Shown one piece after another: positions 42,292-51,049 of a stretch of 64,000 nt of DNA (position 1 is the stretch's first letter; every line of letters begins with the position of its first letter). The notes beneath the pieces are model-generated. The model ran no database searches and was not told the origin of the DNA. It saw nothing but the letters and a program-made list of their open reading frames with translations. The translations under genes were made by a program, and so were the position numbers. Source of the DNA: Catenulispora sp. GP43 (GTDB lineage: Bacteria; Actinomycetota; Actinomycetes; Streptomycetales; Catenulisporaceae); NCBI RefSeq assembly GCF_041260665.1, contig NZ_JBGCCT010000008.1, positions 310,001 through 374,000 on the forward strand. The letters run 5' to 3'.

Positions 42292-43581
42292 CTCGCGCAG
42301 CTTGCGCAGCGGCGAGCCGAGCAGGAACAGGACGCTGCAACTGGCGCCGATCGTCGAGATCCACAAGGAGGTGCGCATCCCGACGGTCGTGGCCAGCCAG
42401 CCGCCGGTCAGCGCGCCGAGCGGGCGGATGCCGTAGTTGATGGTCTGCAGGACGCCGGAGATGCGCGAGCGCAGGTCGTCCGGCATGACCGCGGTGATGT
42501 AGGCGTTGGCGGAGACGTCCAGCACCATGCCGCCCAGGCCCGAGAGGAATTCGTAGGCGAACAAGGTCAGCACGATCAGCGCCTTGGGCCCGGCGGCCAG
42601 CGCCACCAGTACGTGCGGTGCCGCGAAGCCGAGGAACCCCAGCGTGATGCCCATGCCGATCCCGATGCGGGCGACCACGCGGCTGGTCACGGCCGCGCCG
42701 ACGAGCCCGCCGACCGCCCCGGCACCCAGGGCCAGGCCGAGCAGGCCGGCGTTGATGTGCAGGTAGGTGGTGGCGTAGAGGATGAACAGCGCCTGGAAGA
42801 TGAAGTCGAAGAAGTTGACGGTGGCCACCGCGCCCAGCAGAGCCCTGATGCCGGGAGTACCGGTGATCCAGCGCAGCCCGGCCAGGAAACCGCCCTTGGC
42901 CTCGCGGTCCGGCACCGGCTCGACCGGCCGGATGCGGCTCAGCGAGAGTGCCGAGACCAGGTAGCTGACCGCGTCGGCGACCAGCGCGAACGGTGCGGTG
43001 AGCAGCTGCACGGCCAGCCCGCCGAGGCCGGGACCGGAGACGGAGGCGAAGGCGCGGCTGCCGTTGCTCAGCGAGGACGCCTGCATGAGCTCGGCCTTGG
43101 GCACCATCGCGGCGAACAGGGTGTTGTCGGAGATGCTGAACAACACCCCGAGGGTCCCGACGACGAGCTCTGCGACGATCAGCTGCGGGAGCGTCAACAC
43201 GCCGAAGGCATAGGCGACCGGCACCGAGAGCACGGCCAGGAACCGCCCGACATCGGCGACGAGCATGATGCGCCGCCGACTCGACCGCCGATCGACCCAG
43301 ATACCGGCCGGGATCGAGAGCAGCAGCGCCGGGATCATCGGCGCGGCGGTGAGCCAGGACATCGCGGTCGCCCCGGCGCCGAAGAGCAGGACCGCGGCGA
43401 GCGGCATCGCGATGCGGTGGACCTCGTCGCCGATGAGGGAGACGCTGTGGCCGAGCCAGAAGCGGCGGAAGTCGCGACGGTGCAGGACCGCGGGCACGCG
43501 CTGCTGGAGGCCGGGCGGGAGGAGGCGGGATATCGCGCCGGCGGTGGGGGCTTCGGCGGGAGCTTCGGTGGCGGCGGTCAT
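42280..43581 (-). CDS. MFS drug-efflux-type transporter
   Basis: 433 residues with 12 predicted membrane segments. The start RRDFRRFWLGHSVSLIGDEVHRIAMPLAAVLL and the loop GIWVDRRSSRRRIMLVAD are typical of the MFS_3/enterobactin-exporter-like branch common in actinomycetes. ATG 43581 overlaps the stop of the upstream ArsR-like gene, so exporter and regulator form one unit. Confidence 0.88.
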   Translation of the reverse strand: MTAATEAPAEAPTAGAISRLLPPGLQQRVPAVLHRRDFRRFWLGHSVSLIGDEVHRIAMPLAAVLLFGAGATAMSWLTAAPMIPALLLSIPAGIWVDRRSSRRRIMLVADVGRFLAVLSVPVAYAFGVLTLPQLIVAELVVGTLGVLFSISDNTLFAAMVPKAELMQASSLSNGSRAFASVSGPGLGGLAVQLLTAPFALVADAVSYLVSALSLSRIRPVEPVPDREAKGGFLAGLRWITGTPGIRALLGAVATVNFFDFIFQALFILYATTYLHINAGLLGLALGAGAVGGLVGAAVTSRVVARIGIGMGITLGFLGFAAPHVLVALAAGPKALIVLTLFAYEFLSGLGGMVLDVSANAYITAVMPDDLRSRISGVLQTINYGIRPLGALTGGWLATTVGMRTSLWISTIGASCSVLFLLGSPLRKLRELPG

Positions 43582-44246
43582 GACTGGGGACCTTGAGCGT
43601 CGGAGGTCGAATCAGAGCCAGTACCCGAGTCGGTGTCAGTGCCCGTGCCGTCCTCAGCACCTCCCGCCGGCCGCCGATCCTTCCGATAAGCGATCCGCAG
43701 CACCTGCACCAGCTCCGCGCCCTCCGGCCGCAGCTCCGGCGTGGTGTTGCGCTCGTCGAACCGGCTGATCAGTGCGTCGATCCCGTCCCTGAGTTCCAGC
43801 AGTTCGGCGGGCGTCAGGTAGAGCATGCGGTCGCCGAAGGCCTCGGCCTCCTGCCATTCCTTCGGCAGCCGGTCCCAGTTGCGCTCGGCGTACAGCACCT
43901 CCTCGAAGTACTGCTGCGCCAGGAACACGCGCAGTTCCGCGGTCGCCGCCGCGACGGCTGGGTCCGTCGCGGCTCGCGGGATGCTCGTGAACTGTGCCGT
44001 GGCGCGCCACGGCTTCTGCCGTCCGGGTCCGGGTACCTCCTCGACCAGGCCGTACTTCGCGAGCATGCGCAGGTGGTAGCTGCAGCTGGCCACTGATTCG
44101 CCGGTGAGTTCGGCGGCGCGGGTGGCGGTCAGCGGGCCGTCGGTGCGCAGCAGGGCGACCAGGGCCATCCGGGTGCGGTGGGCGTAGGCGCGGATGGCTT
44201 GCGGGTCGGTGAGATGCAAGGCGTCATCGTGCTCTGAGCCGGTCAT
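43578..44246 (-). CDS. ArsR/HTH_20-type transcriptional regulator
   Basis: 222 residues. The winged helix spans AYAHRTRMALVALLRTDGPLTATRAAELTGESVASCSYHLRMLAKYGLVEE, and a helical C-terminal half follows (AELRVFLAQQYFEEVLYAERNWDRLPKEW). The tail is a Gly/Thr/Ser/Asp run. It precedes the exporter with a 4-base overlap and probably controls it through the palindromes in the promoter at 44249-44282. Confidence 0.87.
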   Translation of the reverse strand: MTGSEHDDALHLTDPQAIRAYAHRTRMALVALLRTDGPLTATRAAELTGESVASCSYHLRMLAKYGLVEEVPGPGRQKPWRATAQFTSIPRAATDPAVAAATAELRVFLAQQYFEEVLYAERNWDRLPKEWQEAEAFGDRMLYLTPAELLELRDGIDALISRFDERNTTPELRPEGAELVQVLRIAYRKDRRPAGGAEDGTGTDTDSGTGSDSTSDAQGPQS

Positions 44247-44248
44247 GC

Positions 44249-44282
44249 ATCTAAAGATAGCTTTCTAAAGAAACCTTTACAA
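44249..44282 (-). promoter_or_regulatory. promoter with two palindromic operators for the ArsR-MFS unit
   Basis: On the minus strand TTGTAA (44277-44282) and TATCTT (44254-44259) are separated by exactly 17 bp. Two palindromes with the same core, TTTCTTTAGAAA (44262-44273) and ATCTTTAGAT (44249-44258), cover the spacer and the -10. The ATG at 44246 is 8 bases after the -10, so a leaderless transcript is likely. Confidence 0.7.
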
Positions 44283-44333
44283 GGCTCCCCGCCGAGGTCG
44301 GCCACCGGCTCGCCCGCTCGCCCGCTCACGCGC

Positions 44334-45005
44334 TCACCCCTCGAAGGTCATCACCTCCACCTGGAACGGGGCCTCCCCGAACAAAGCCACCGCCGCCCGG
44401 TAGCCGCTCGGCACCGGGACCGGCAGCACCCGGTGCCGGTGCGAGCTGGCCGGCTCCACGCACGCCACCAGATCCCGCTGTAGCACCGCAGCCTTCGTGT
44501 TCGCCCAGCCCAGGCCGCCGGCCACCTTCGCCGCAGCCTCCTTGCGGGTCCACAGGCGCGCGTAGCGGTCGTTCTGCTCATGCAGATCGTGGCCGCCGGC
44601 GACGTAGCGTGCCTCGAACGGCAGGAAGTAGCGCTCGGACATGTCCACCGGGTCCAGGCCCTCGGCCAGTTGCCGGACGTCCACGCCGACCTCGCGGGTC
44701 GCGGCCACCGCCAGCAGGGCCAGCGCGCCGTCGTGGGCCAGGCTGATGTGCGGGCCGCCGCCGGTCAGTGCCGGCTTGCCGTTGAAGTCCGGGGTGAAGT
44801 CCAGGGACGCGGGGGCGAGGTCCAGTTCGCGGCCCAGGATCACGCGGCGCGCGCCGTGGGCGACGAGGTAGCGGTGCCGGTCGCGTTCGTGCAGGAAGTC
44901 GGCGGCGTGTGCCTTCTCGTCGTCGTCGAGCAGGTCCTGGTAGCCCTCGGCGGTCTCCGGGGCGGTGTCGGTGGTGATGACCCAGACGCGGATCCGGTCG
45001 GTCAT
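44334..45005 (-). CDS. 4'-phosphopantetheinyl transferase, Sfp type
   Basis: 223 residues. Motifs: FNGKP (74-78), HISLAH (86-91), GVDV (107-110, Mg-binding Asp) and WTRKEAAAK (152-160). It loads coenzyme A-derived arms on carrier proteins of polyketide and peptide synthetases. No carrier-protein gene lies in the window, so it may serve clusters elsewhere. ATG 45005 overlaps the stop of a small upstream frame. Confidence 0.9.
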   Translation of the reverse strand: MTDRIRVWVITTDTAPETAEGYQDLLDDDEKAHAADFLHERDRHRYLVAHGARRVILGRELDLAPASLDFTPDFNGKPALTGGGPHISLAHDGALALLAVAATREVGVDVRQLAEGLDPVDMSERYFLPFEARYVAGGHDLHEQNDRYARLWTRKEAAAKVAGGLGWANTKAAVLQRDLVACVEPASSHRHRVLPVPVPSGYRAAVALFGEAPFQVEVMTFEG

Positions 45006-45136
45006 GGGCGCACCGCCGGGCGGCGGGCGGTGTGGTGGGTGGCGTGGCGGGTGACGACGTGGCGGGTGACGACGTGGCGGGCTGCGGGGTCGCGGAAGTC
45101 GGTCGGGCGCGGTGGAGCGTCGTTTTCGGTCTCCAT
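45002..45136 (-). CDS. small basic ORF coupled to the phosphopantetheinyl transferase gene
   Basis: 44 residues from ATG 45136, ending with TGA inside the ATGA overlap with the transferase start. The sequence has a duplicated RHVVT unit and is rich in His and Arg. No homologue comes to mind. It may be a translated leader that feeds ribosomes to the transferase start. Confidence 0.4.
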   Translation of the reverse strand: METENDAPPRPTDFRDPAARHVVTRHVVTRHATHHTARRPAVRP

Positions 45137-45262
45137 GGAGTTCACGTTTCCGAGCGGTGCCGCTCCAAACGCGCCGCCGGCGCTCCCGGTGCGGGCATCG
45201 TGACCAGGCTCTGGGCCGGCGGCAGCGATTTGTTGTCAGTAGGTCGCAATAGTCTTTTTCCC

Positions 45263-45733
45263 ATGACCGAACCCGTGATCCGCGCGATGCGTGAGAGCGA
45301 CCTGCCGGCGTTGTTCGAGATCCAGTGTGACGCCGAGGGCCAGACGATGGCCGCGTTCACGAGCACGGCGAACGACCGCGAGGCCTACCTGGACAAGCAT
45401 CGCCGGCTGTTGGCCGACGAGCGGATCGTGCAGGTGGTGGTGGAGGACGGCGGCGAGGTCGTCGGCAGCGCGGCGGCCTTCCCGCTGGGCGACGACATCG
45501 ATGTGACGTACTGGATCCGGCGCGATCGCTGGGGGCGCGGCCTGGCCGGGGCGGCGTTGGCGGCGGTGCTGGAGCAGGTGGAGGTGCGGCCGGTGTTCGC
45601 CTCGGCGGCGTTCGACAACCTCGCCTCGCAGCGGGTGCTGGAGAAGAGCGGGTTCAAGCCGACCGGGCGGGCGCGGGGGTTCGCCGAGGCCCGGGGCGAG
45701 GAGATCGAGGAAGTGCTGTTCCGGCTGGACTGA
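45263..45733 (+). CDS. GNAT-family N-acetyltransferase
   Basis: 156 residues. DVTYWIRRDRWGRGLAGAALAAVLEQ holds the acetyl-CoA loop (RxxGxG/A), and ASAAFDNLASQRVLEKSGFKPTGR is the RimJ/RimL-like C-terminal part. Substrate unknown. The start MTEPVIRAMRESDLPALFEIQ is typical. The gene ends 23 bp before the next membrane protein gene, possibly cotranscribed. Confidence 0.85.
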   Translation: MTEPVIRAMRESDLPALFEIQCDAEGQTMAAFTSTANDREAYLDKHRRLLADERIVQVVVEDGGEVVGSAAAFPLGDDIDVTYWIRRDRWGRGLAGAALAAVLEQVEVRPVFASAAFDNLASQRVLEKSGFKPTGRARGFAEARGEEIEEVLFRLD

Positions 45734-45756
45734 GCGGAGATTATGATCGAACCCTG

Positions 45757-46776
45757 ATGACGAGTACGGGCCCTGGTGCCGAGTCTGCGAAGTCGGCCAT
45801 GTCTGGCAAGTCGGCCGAGTCCGCCGACTGTGCCGACTGTGCCGACTGTGCCGACTGTGCCGAGTCTGCCGGATCCGGTCTGGCCGAAGCCGCAGCCGAT
45901 ACCGCCGATTCCGGCGGTTCCGTCGATGCCGCGCTGGCCGAGGCCGAGCACTGGTTCGTCCGTCACGGCGTCCCGCACTTCGTCGAGGACCGCTACACCG
46001 TCGCGTCCCTGCCCGCCCCCCTGCGGCCCTTCGCGGCCGTGATCCGGCTGGCGCGCCTGGGCGCCATGCTCGGCTACTGGACGGTACGGCGGGTGTTCGC
46101 CGAGATGCGCGAGGTCGGGCACCTCGCCGTCCGCGCGCTGCCGCTGCTCGCGCTGTTCGGCATGGTCATCTTCTTCAGCGGCGACTTCTGGCGGATCGCG
46201 GCGGCCCTGACCACCGGCTGGCTGTGGGTGACGGCCGCCTTCTTCGTGCTGCTGATCCAGGCCTTCCTGGTCGCGCGGCTGCCGGAGGAGACCGGCACGC
46301 TGCCCCGGGCCTGCACGCCGGACCGGATACGCGCCAGCTGCGCGGCCACCCCGCTGGCCCCGCTGGCCGAGGCCGAACCGGACCTGGCCACCGATCCGGC
46401 CCTGGGTCTGGGCCAGCGCCGCAACATGTTCCTGTACCTGCTGCTCACCCAGACCATCCAGATCAGCCTGCTGAGCTGGATGGTGTTCTTCTTCTACGTG
46501 GCCTTCGGCGCCATCGCGATCCGGCCGCCGGTGTTGGAGGACTGGCTCAAGCACGTGCCGGCCGACGCGCGGCTGTGGGGCGTGCGGATCCCGGGCGTCA
46601 GCAGCGAACTGCTGCACGTGGCGGTGCTGCTGGCAGGCCTGAGCGCCCTGTACTTCGCGATCACCGCGCTGACCGACACCGTCTACCGGCGCGAGTTCTT
46701 CGACCGGACGCTGGCCGAGCTCGACAAGGCCATCCACATGCGTTGCGCGTATCTGACGGTGCGCGGCAAATCCTGA
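45757..46776 (+). CDS. multi-pass membrane protein of unknown function
   Basis: 339 residues. After a low-complexity N-terminus with an ADC repeat come EHWFVRHGVPHFVEDRY and four to five membrane segments (ALPLLALFGMVIFFSG, GWLWVTAAFFVLLIQAFLVA, YLLLTQTIQISLLSWMVFFFYVAFGA, LLHVAVLLAGLSALYFAITALTD). A conserved-looking VYRREFFDRTLAELDKA motif precedes the C-terminus. Not recognised further. The stop region sits inside a 20-bp duplication (about 46754-46795). Confidence 0.75.
   Translation: MTSTGPGAESAKSAMSGKSAESADCADCADCADCAESAGSGLAEAAADTADSGGSVDAALAEAEHWFVRHGVPHFVEDRYTVASLPAPLRPFAAVIRLARLGAMLGYWTVRRVFAEMREVGHLAVRALPLLALFGMVIFFSGDFWRIAAALTTGWLWVTAAFFVLLIQAFLVARLPEETGTLPRACTPDRIRASCAATPLAPLAEAEPDLATDPALGLGQRRNMFLYLLLTQTIQISLLSWMVFFFYVAFGAIAIRPPVLEDWLKHVPADARLWGVRIPGVSSELLHVAVLLAGLSALYFAITALTDTVYRREFFDRTLAELDKAIHMRCAYLTVRGKS
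45823..45858. repeat. four exact 9-bp repeats coding (ADC)n
   Basis: GCCGACTGT is repeated four times in the membrane protein's N-terminal tail and puts four evenly spaced cysteines in the predicted cytoplasm or outside. Confidence 0.9.
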
Positions 46777-46849
46777 CGGTGCAAGGCAAATCCTGATCGC
46801 GCGCAGCCGCGGCTGACCGCGCGGCCGTCTCGAACTCCCCGCCCCCGCC

Positions 46850-47689
46850 CTACCGCTTGAACCCGACGCCGCCGTCGAACCAGATGGCGGCCCAGTCCTC
46901 GCGCGCCGTCCCGTCCGGCCGCCACAGCGGGACGTTCACCACACCGGGCTCGACCAGCTCCAGGCCGTCGAACAGGGCCGTGATGCCCTCCCGGTCCCGG
47001 ACGGTGAACTGCGAGGTCGCGTTGTCCCAGCCCTTGCGGGCCTCGGCCGAGGTCTGCGGGTCGCCGCCGTCGGTGCCGTGCGAAATCACCAGCGCGCTGC
47101 CCGGCGGCAGGGCGTCGCGGAACGCCGCGACGATGCCGTGCGCGTCCTCCTCGGGCTTGATGAAGTGCAGCAGCGCGACCATCAGGACCGCGATCGGCCG
47201 GTCGAAGTCGAGCACGCCGCGCACCGCCGCGTTGTCCAGGATGGAGGCCGGATCGCGCACGTCGGCCACCACGATGGCGGTCAGCGCGGGATCGGCGCCG
47301 GCCAGCAGCGCGCGGGAGTGGACGGCGACCACCGGGTCGTAGTCGACGTAGACCACCCGCGCGTCGGGATGGATCGAGCGGGCCACGTCGCCGGTGTTGC
47401 CGGGGCCGGGGATGCCGGTGCCGATGTCCAGGAACTGCGTGATCCCGGCCTCGACCAGGTGGCGCACCGCGCGGCCGAGGAAGGCGCGGTTCTCCTGGAC
47501 CATCTCTTTGGCGCCGGGCAGGGCCTTCAGGACGACCTCGGCCGCCTGGCGGTCGACGTCGAAGTGGTCCTTGCCGCCGAGCAGGCAGTCGTAGATGCGC
47601 GCGGGGTGGGCCTTCGTGGTGTCGATCAGCGGCGGCTCCCAGCCGGGAGACAGCGGATCCTCGCCCAGCTTCGCCATGGTCTCGTCCAC
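46850..47689 (-). CDS. SAM-dependent methyltransferase, PF04672 type
   Basis: 279 residues. The family start IDTTKAHPARIYDCLLGGKDHFDVDRQAA is unmistakable. FLDIGTGIPGPGN is motif I, and LLHFIKPEEDAHGIVAAFRDALPPGSALVISH follows. These are widespread single-copy or multi-copy methyltransferases of actinomycetes with unknown substrate. GTG 47689 has AGGGGG upstream; ATG 47677 is an alternative. It lies 53 bp after the glycosylase gene on the same strand. Confidence 0.88.
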   Translation of the reverse strand: MDETMAKLGEDPLSPGWEPPLIDTTKAHPARIYDCLLGGKDHFDVDRQAAEVVLKALPGAKEMVQENRAFLGRAVRHLVEAGITQFLDIGTGIPGPGNTGDVARSIHPDARVVYVDYDPVVAVHSRALLAGADPALTAIVVADVRDPASILDNAAVRGVLDFDRPIAVLMVALLHFIKPEEDAHGIVAAFRDALPPGSALVISHGTDGGDPQTSAEARKGWDNATSQFTVRDREGITALFDGLELVEPGVVNVPLWRPDGTAREDWAAIWFDGGVGFKR

Positions 47690-47742
47690 GACCCGCCCCC
47701 CTCTGTTCAGCACGACCAGTGGGAAGAGAATCTAGCAGGACC

Positions 47743-48609
47743 CTACTTCAGCAAACGCGACATTCGCCGATCAGCCAACGGTTTGCCGCCGGTCTGGCAG
47801 GTCGGGCAGTACTGCAGCGAGGAATCGGCGAAGGACACCTCGCGGATCGTGTCGCCGCACACCGGGCACTTCTCGCCGGTGCGGCCGTGCACCCGCAGCC
47901 CGGACTTCTTCTCCGACTTCAGATCCTTCATCGGCAGCCCGCGCGAGCGCTCGACGGCGTCGGTCAGGGTGTTGATGGTCACCTGGTACAGGTCGGCGAC
48001 CTCATCGGGGGTGAGCTTGGCCGCCAGTTTGAACGGGGACATGCGGGCGGCGTGCAGGATCTCGTCGGAGTAGGCGTTGCCGATGCCGGCCAGCACGCTC
48101 TGGTCGCGCAGCACGCCCTTGATCTGCCGGCGCTCGCCGTCCAGCAGCCCGGCCAGCACCTCCACGGTGAACTCCTCGGACAGCGGATCGATGCCCAGGC
48201 GCGCGATACCCGGCACCTCGGTGGGGTCGCGCACGACGTAGACCGCCAGCCCCTTCTTCGTCCCGTACTCGGTCACGTCGATGCCGCTGCCGGCCGGCTC
48301 CGCCATCCGGATCCGCAACGCCAGCGGCCCCTTGCCCGGCCGGGGCGGCGCCGTCGGCAGCTGCTCCTGCCAGCGCACCCACCCGGCGCGCGCCAGATGC
48401 AGCACCAGGTGGACCTCCCCGACGCTGAAGTCGAGGAACTTCCCATGCCGCGTCACCCCGCTGACCACCTGGTTTTCCAGGGCCGACAGGGGCGGGTCGT
48501 AGGTCTTGAGGGCCTGGATGGCGACTGGCGTGGCCGCCGCCACCGCGTGGCCGGCGAGGTGTTCGTCCAGGAACGCGGCCAGCGCCTGGACCTCCGGCAG
48601 TTCGGGCAT
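47743..48609 (-). CDS. Fpg/Nei-family DNA glycosylase
   Basis: 288 residues. The protein starts MPELPEVQALA with the catalytic P and E. The H2TH region has LKGVLRDQSVLAGIGNAYSDEIL-like sequence (IKGVLRDQSVLAGIGNAYSDE), and a four-cysteine zinc finger closes it (C248, C251, C268, C271). It excises oxidised bases. The start is set by the obligatory PE N-terminus; longer upstream frames overlap the divergent gene and are not used. Confidence 0.93.
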   Translation of the reverse strand: MPELPEVQALAAFLDEHLAGHAVAAATPVAIQALKTYDPPLSALENQVVSGVTRHGKFLDFSVGEVHLVLHLARAGWVRWQEQLPTAPPRPGKGPLALRIRMAEPAGSGIDVTEYGTKKGLAVYVVRDPTEVPGIARLGIDPLSEEFTVEVLAGLLDGERRQIKGVLRDQSVLAGIGNAYSDEILHAARMSPFKLAAKLTPDEVADLYQVTINTLTDAVERSRGLPMKDLKSEKKSGLRVHGRTGEKCPVCGDTIREVSFADSSLQYCPTCQTGGKPLADRRMSRLLK

Positions 48610-48721
48610 GACAGCTACTCTGCCCGCTGACGCGGCGCCGCGCTCGCTGGACGGGCCGGAGCTGGGCGAACAGGCCGCGAACACCCTTTCGGCGGCGCGC
48701 GACGTCTGCGACGCTGAGCGG

Positions 48722-49682
48722 GTGCGCCGAATACGTGGCACCGCCGCGCGGCTGCTGTGTGTCCTGCTTGCCGTGGCCGCCGCGGGGTGGCTCGGGGTGC
48801 GGGTCTCGGACGCCGCCGGGGTCAGGCTGGAGGCCGGTCCGGCGCTCGAGACGGTCGACCTGGCCCGGTCGGTGCCGCAGCAGGGGACGTACCACGTCGC
48901 CGACGCTGGCGGGCTCCTGTGGTCGTTGCAGTCGCCTGACGCGGCTGATCCGGCCGAGTACGCCTTTACACCCGGCCACGACCCCGGCGCCGGCCCCGGA
49001 TTCGGCGTGCGGGTGCAGGTTCTGGTCGCGGGCGAGGCTGTCGCCGAGCAGACCCTGTTCCGCGCTCTCCCGGAATCCACACGGCAGCTCGATATCGCGC
49101 AGGAAGGCCTTGCCGGATCACTGTTCCTTCCGCCACAGGTCGCTGCCGCGACCCCGGCGGTCATGGTGATCGGCGGGTCCGAAGGCGGCATACCGAGAAC
49201 GGAGGCCGCCGCGTTCGCCGCGGTCGGCTACCCCAGCCTGGCGGTCGGCTACTTCGGCGAACCCGGGCTGCCGGCGTGTCTGTGTTCGATCCCGTTGGAG
49301 TACTTCGCCCACGCCGTGGCGTGGCTGCGGACCCAACCCGGCTTCGCGTCCCGCCCGCTGGTGCTGTGGGGCGCGTCCCGGGGCGGCGAGGGCGCGTTGA
49401 TCCTGGCCTCCTACCAGCCGAGCCTGTTCGACGCGGTGGTCGCGGTCGCGCCGAGCGCCCACATCAACGGCGCCTTCGGCGACGGCGCTGTCAAAGCCCC
49501 CTCGGCCTGGACGATGAACGGGCAGCCGCTCACCGCGAGCCGGATCCCCGTGGCCGCGATCCGGGTCCCGGTGCTGCTCAGGGACCCAGGACGCCAACGC
49601 GCTCGCCGCCGCTGATGCCTGGCCGCGGATCCTCGCCTTCATCGGCAAGGCACGGCCGAGGTCCTCCGCACCTGACGGGTGA
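48722..49682 (+). pseudogene. broken BAAT/dienelactone-type alpha/beta hydrolase
   Basis: The first 297 residues show a signal or anchor helix, a beta-domain and the hydrolase core with VMVIGGSEGGIPRTEAA and the nucleophile elbow GASRGGEG. After PVAAIRVPVLL the frame runs into RDPGRQRARRR and stops at 49615. The other frame continues with DANALAAADAWPRILAFIGKARPR to a stop at 49682, the normal C-terminal helix of this family. The GGaD strand and the catalytic-His loop are missing, so a deletion plus frameshift has removed part of the active site. GTG 48722 is the likely start. Confidence 0.75.
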
Positions 49683-49769
49683 AAAAGCGCGCGCCACGCT
49701 TGCGGTTCACCGAGCTCGCCTGAATCGACCGCTAGATTCCGGGCATCCAATACGGAATCGGGAGTTGTC

Positions 49770-50531
49770 GTGCGTAAGTGCGTGTCATTGGCCGCTGTGG
49801 CGTCCACCGCCTTCGGGCTGGCCGCGTGTTCGTCTCCGGACCAGCACCGGGAGCCCGCCGGAGCGGCGCGGCCGCTCAGTGCGCCGGCCTCGCAGGCCGT
49901 CGTGCGGGCTGAGAAGGTGCACGCCGCCCCGGCTGTGCCCGCGGCGTCCGGCGCGCAGCCGGGCCAGGCTGCTCTGCGGCACGGCGCTGCCGCCGGTGTC
50001 GCCGAACCGGTGCTCATTCCGTCCGGCACCACCGATGTGGCCCCGCAGCCTGCGCATCCGCGGGCCGCCGAGCGCCACCCGGTGGCGGCCGCCCCGGCCC
50101 CGGTGCCCGCCGCGCCGCGTCCGGCCCCGGCGCCGCCCGCGACGGACAGCCCGATGTACGACCCGAACGCCTCGGTGACCGCGCAGATCGTGGACGCCGT
50201 CGCCGCCGCGCGCATGGACGGCAAGGCCGTGCTGCTCGACTTCGGCGCCAACTGGTGCACCGCGTGCAGGGCGCTGGAGCGGGCGATGCAGACGCCGAAG
50301 GTCCAGGCGGTCCTGGCGCAGTCCTACCACGTGGTGCACATCGATCTGGGCAACGCCGACCCGCAGCACCTGGCGATGGCCACGCAGTTCGACCCCATGG
50401 GCACCTTCGGCATGCCGCTGCTGGTGGTGCTCAACTCCGACGGCACCTTCCGCGCCGACTCCGCCCACACCGGCCAGCCGAAGTACACCGAGGCGGACAT
50501 GGCGGCCTGGCTGGGGCAGTGGGTCCGGTGA
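49770..50531 (+). CDS. thioredoxin-like lipoprotein
   Basis: 253 residues. The signal peptide has lipobox LAAC (C20). A 110-residue Ala/Pro linker leads to a thioredoxin domain with GANWCTACR (C163, C166) and the cis-Pro loop GMPLLVVLN. It should sit on the outer membrane face and reduce or relay disulfides, in the DsbD-gamma/Thioredoxin_7 class. GTG 49770 has GGGAG 7 bases upstream. Its stop overlaps the start of the DsbD-alpha-like gene (GTGA). Confidence 0.87.
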   Translation: MRKCVSLAAVASTAFGLAACSSPDQHREPAGAARPLSAPASQAVVRAEKVHAAPAVPAASGAQPGQAALRHGAAAGVAEPVLIPSGTTDVAPQPAHPRAAERHPVAAAPAPVPAAPRPAPAPPATDSPMYDPNASVTAQIVDAVAAARMDGKAVLLDFGANWCTACRALERAMQTPKVQAVLAQSYHVVHIDLGNADPQHLAMATQFDPMGTFGMPLLVVLNSDGTFRADSAHTGQPKYTEADMAAWLGQWVR

Positions 50532-51049
50532 AGTCTTCCAACGTCCTCACCGTCGCGGCGCTGTCCGGCGTCCCGGTGCTCGCCGCTCTCGCCTTCGCCA
50601 GCACAGTGCACCGGCACGCGCACGACGTCGGCTTTACCGACCAGGGCGTCAGCGTGGCGATGCACCTGTCCGAGGACGGCAGCAGGCTGCTGACGACGTT
50701 CACCCCGCAGCGTCCCGGCTTCCACCTGTACAGCGTCGGACTGCCCGCCGACGGCATCCAGGGCCTGGGCCGGCCGACGCGCGTCGAGGTCGCCGGCGCC
50801 CTGCGCAGCCGTGGGCCGCTGACCGCCCAGTCGCCGGTGCGGATGCTGCCGATGCAGGGTACTGATGTGAGCTTCCCGGTGTATCCCGACGGTCCGGTGA
50901 CCACCGAGCTGCCGGTGGACGTGGACTCTCATGGGGATGCCAAGGTGCTGGTCAGCTATGCCGCGTGCAGCCCGCAGGAGTGCCTGATGCCGGTGAGTTC
51001 GCATCCGGTGGAGCTGACCGCGTCGGCCTTGTCGACTATGCGGGGCTGA
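50528..51049 (+). CDS. exported DsbD-alpha-like protein
   Basis: 173 residues with an N-terminal signal helix (VLTVAALSGVPVLAALAFA) and an immunoglobulin-like beta sandwich. SYAACSPQECLMPVS (C147, C152) corresponds to the cysteine pair of the N-terminal DsbD domain. In DsbD, alpha and gamma domains are fused around a membrane part; here alpha and gamma equivalents are separate, coupled genes and no membrane beta domain (CcdA) is adjacent. Probably an extracytoplasmic thiol relay. Confidence 0.75.
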   Translation: MKSSNVLTVAALSGVPVLAALAFASTVHRHAHDVGFTDQGVSVAMHLSEDGSRLLTTFTPQRPGFHLYSVGLPADGIQGLGRPTRVEVAGALRSRGPLTAQSPVRMLPMQGTDVSFPVYPDGPVTTELPVDVDSHGDAKVLVSYAACSPQECLMPVSSHPVELTASALSTMRG

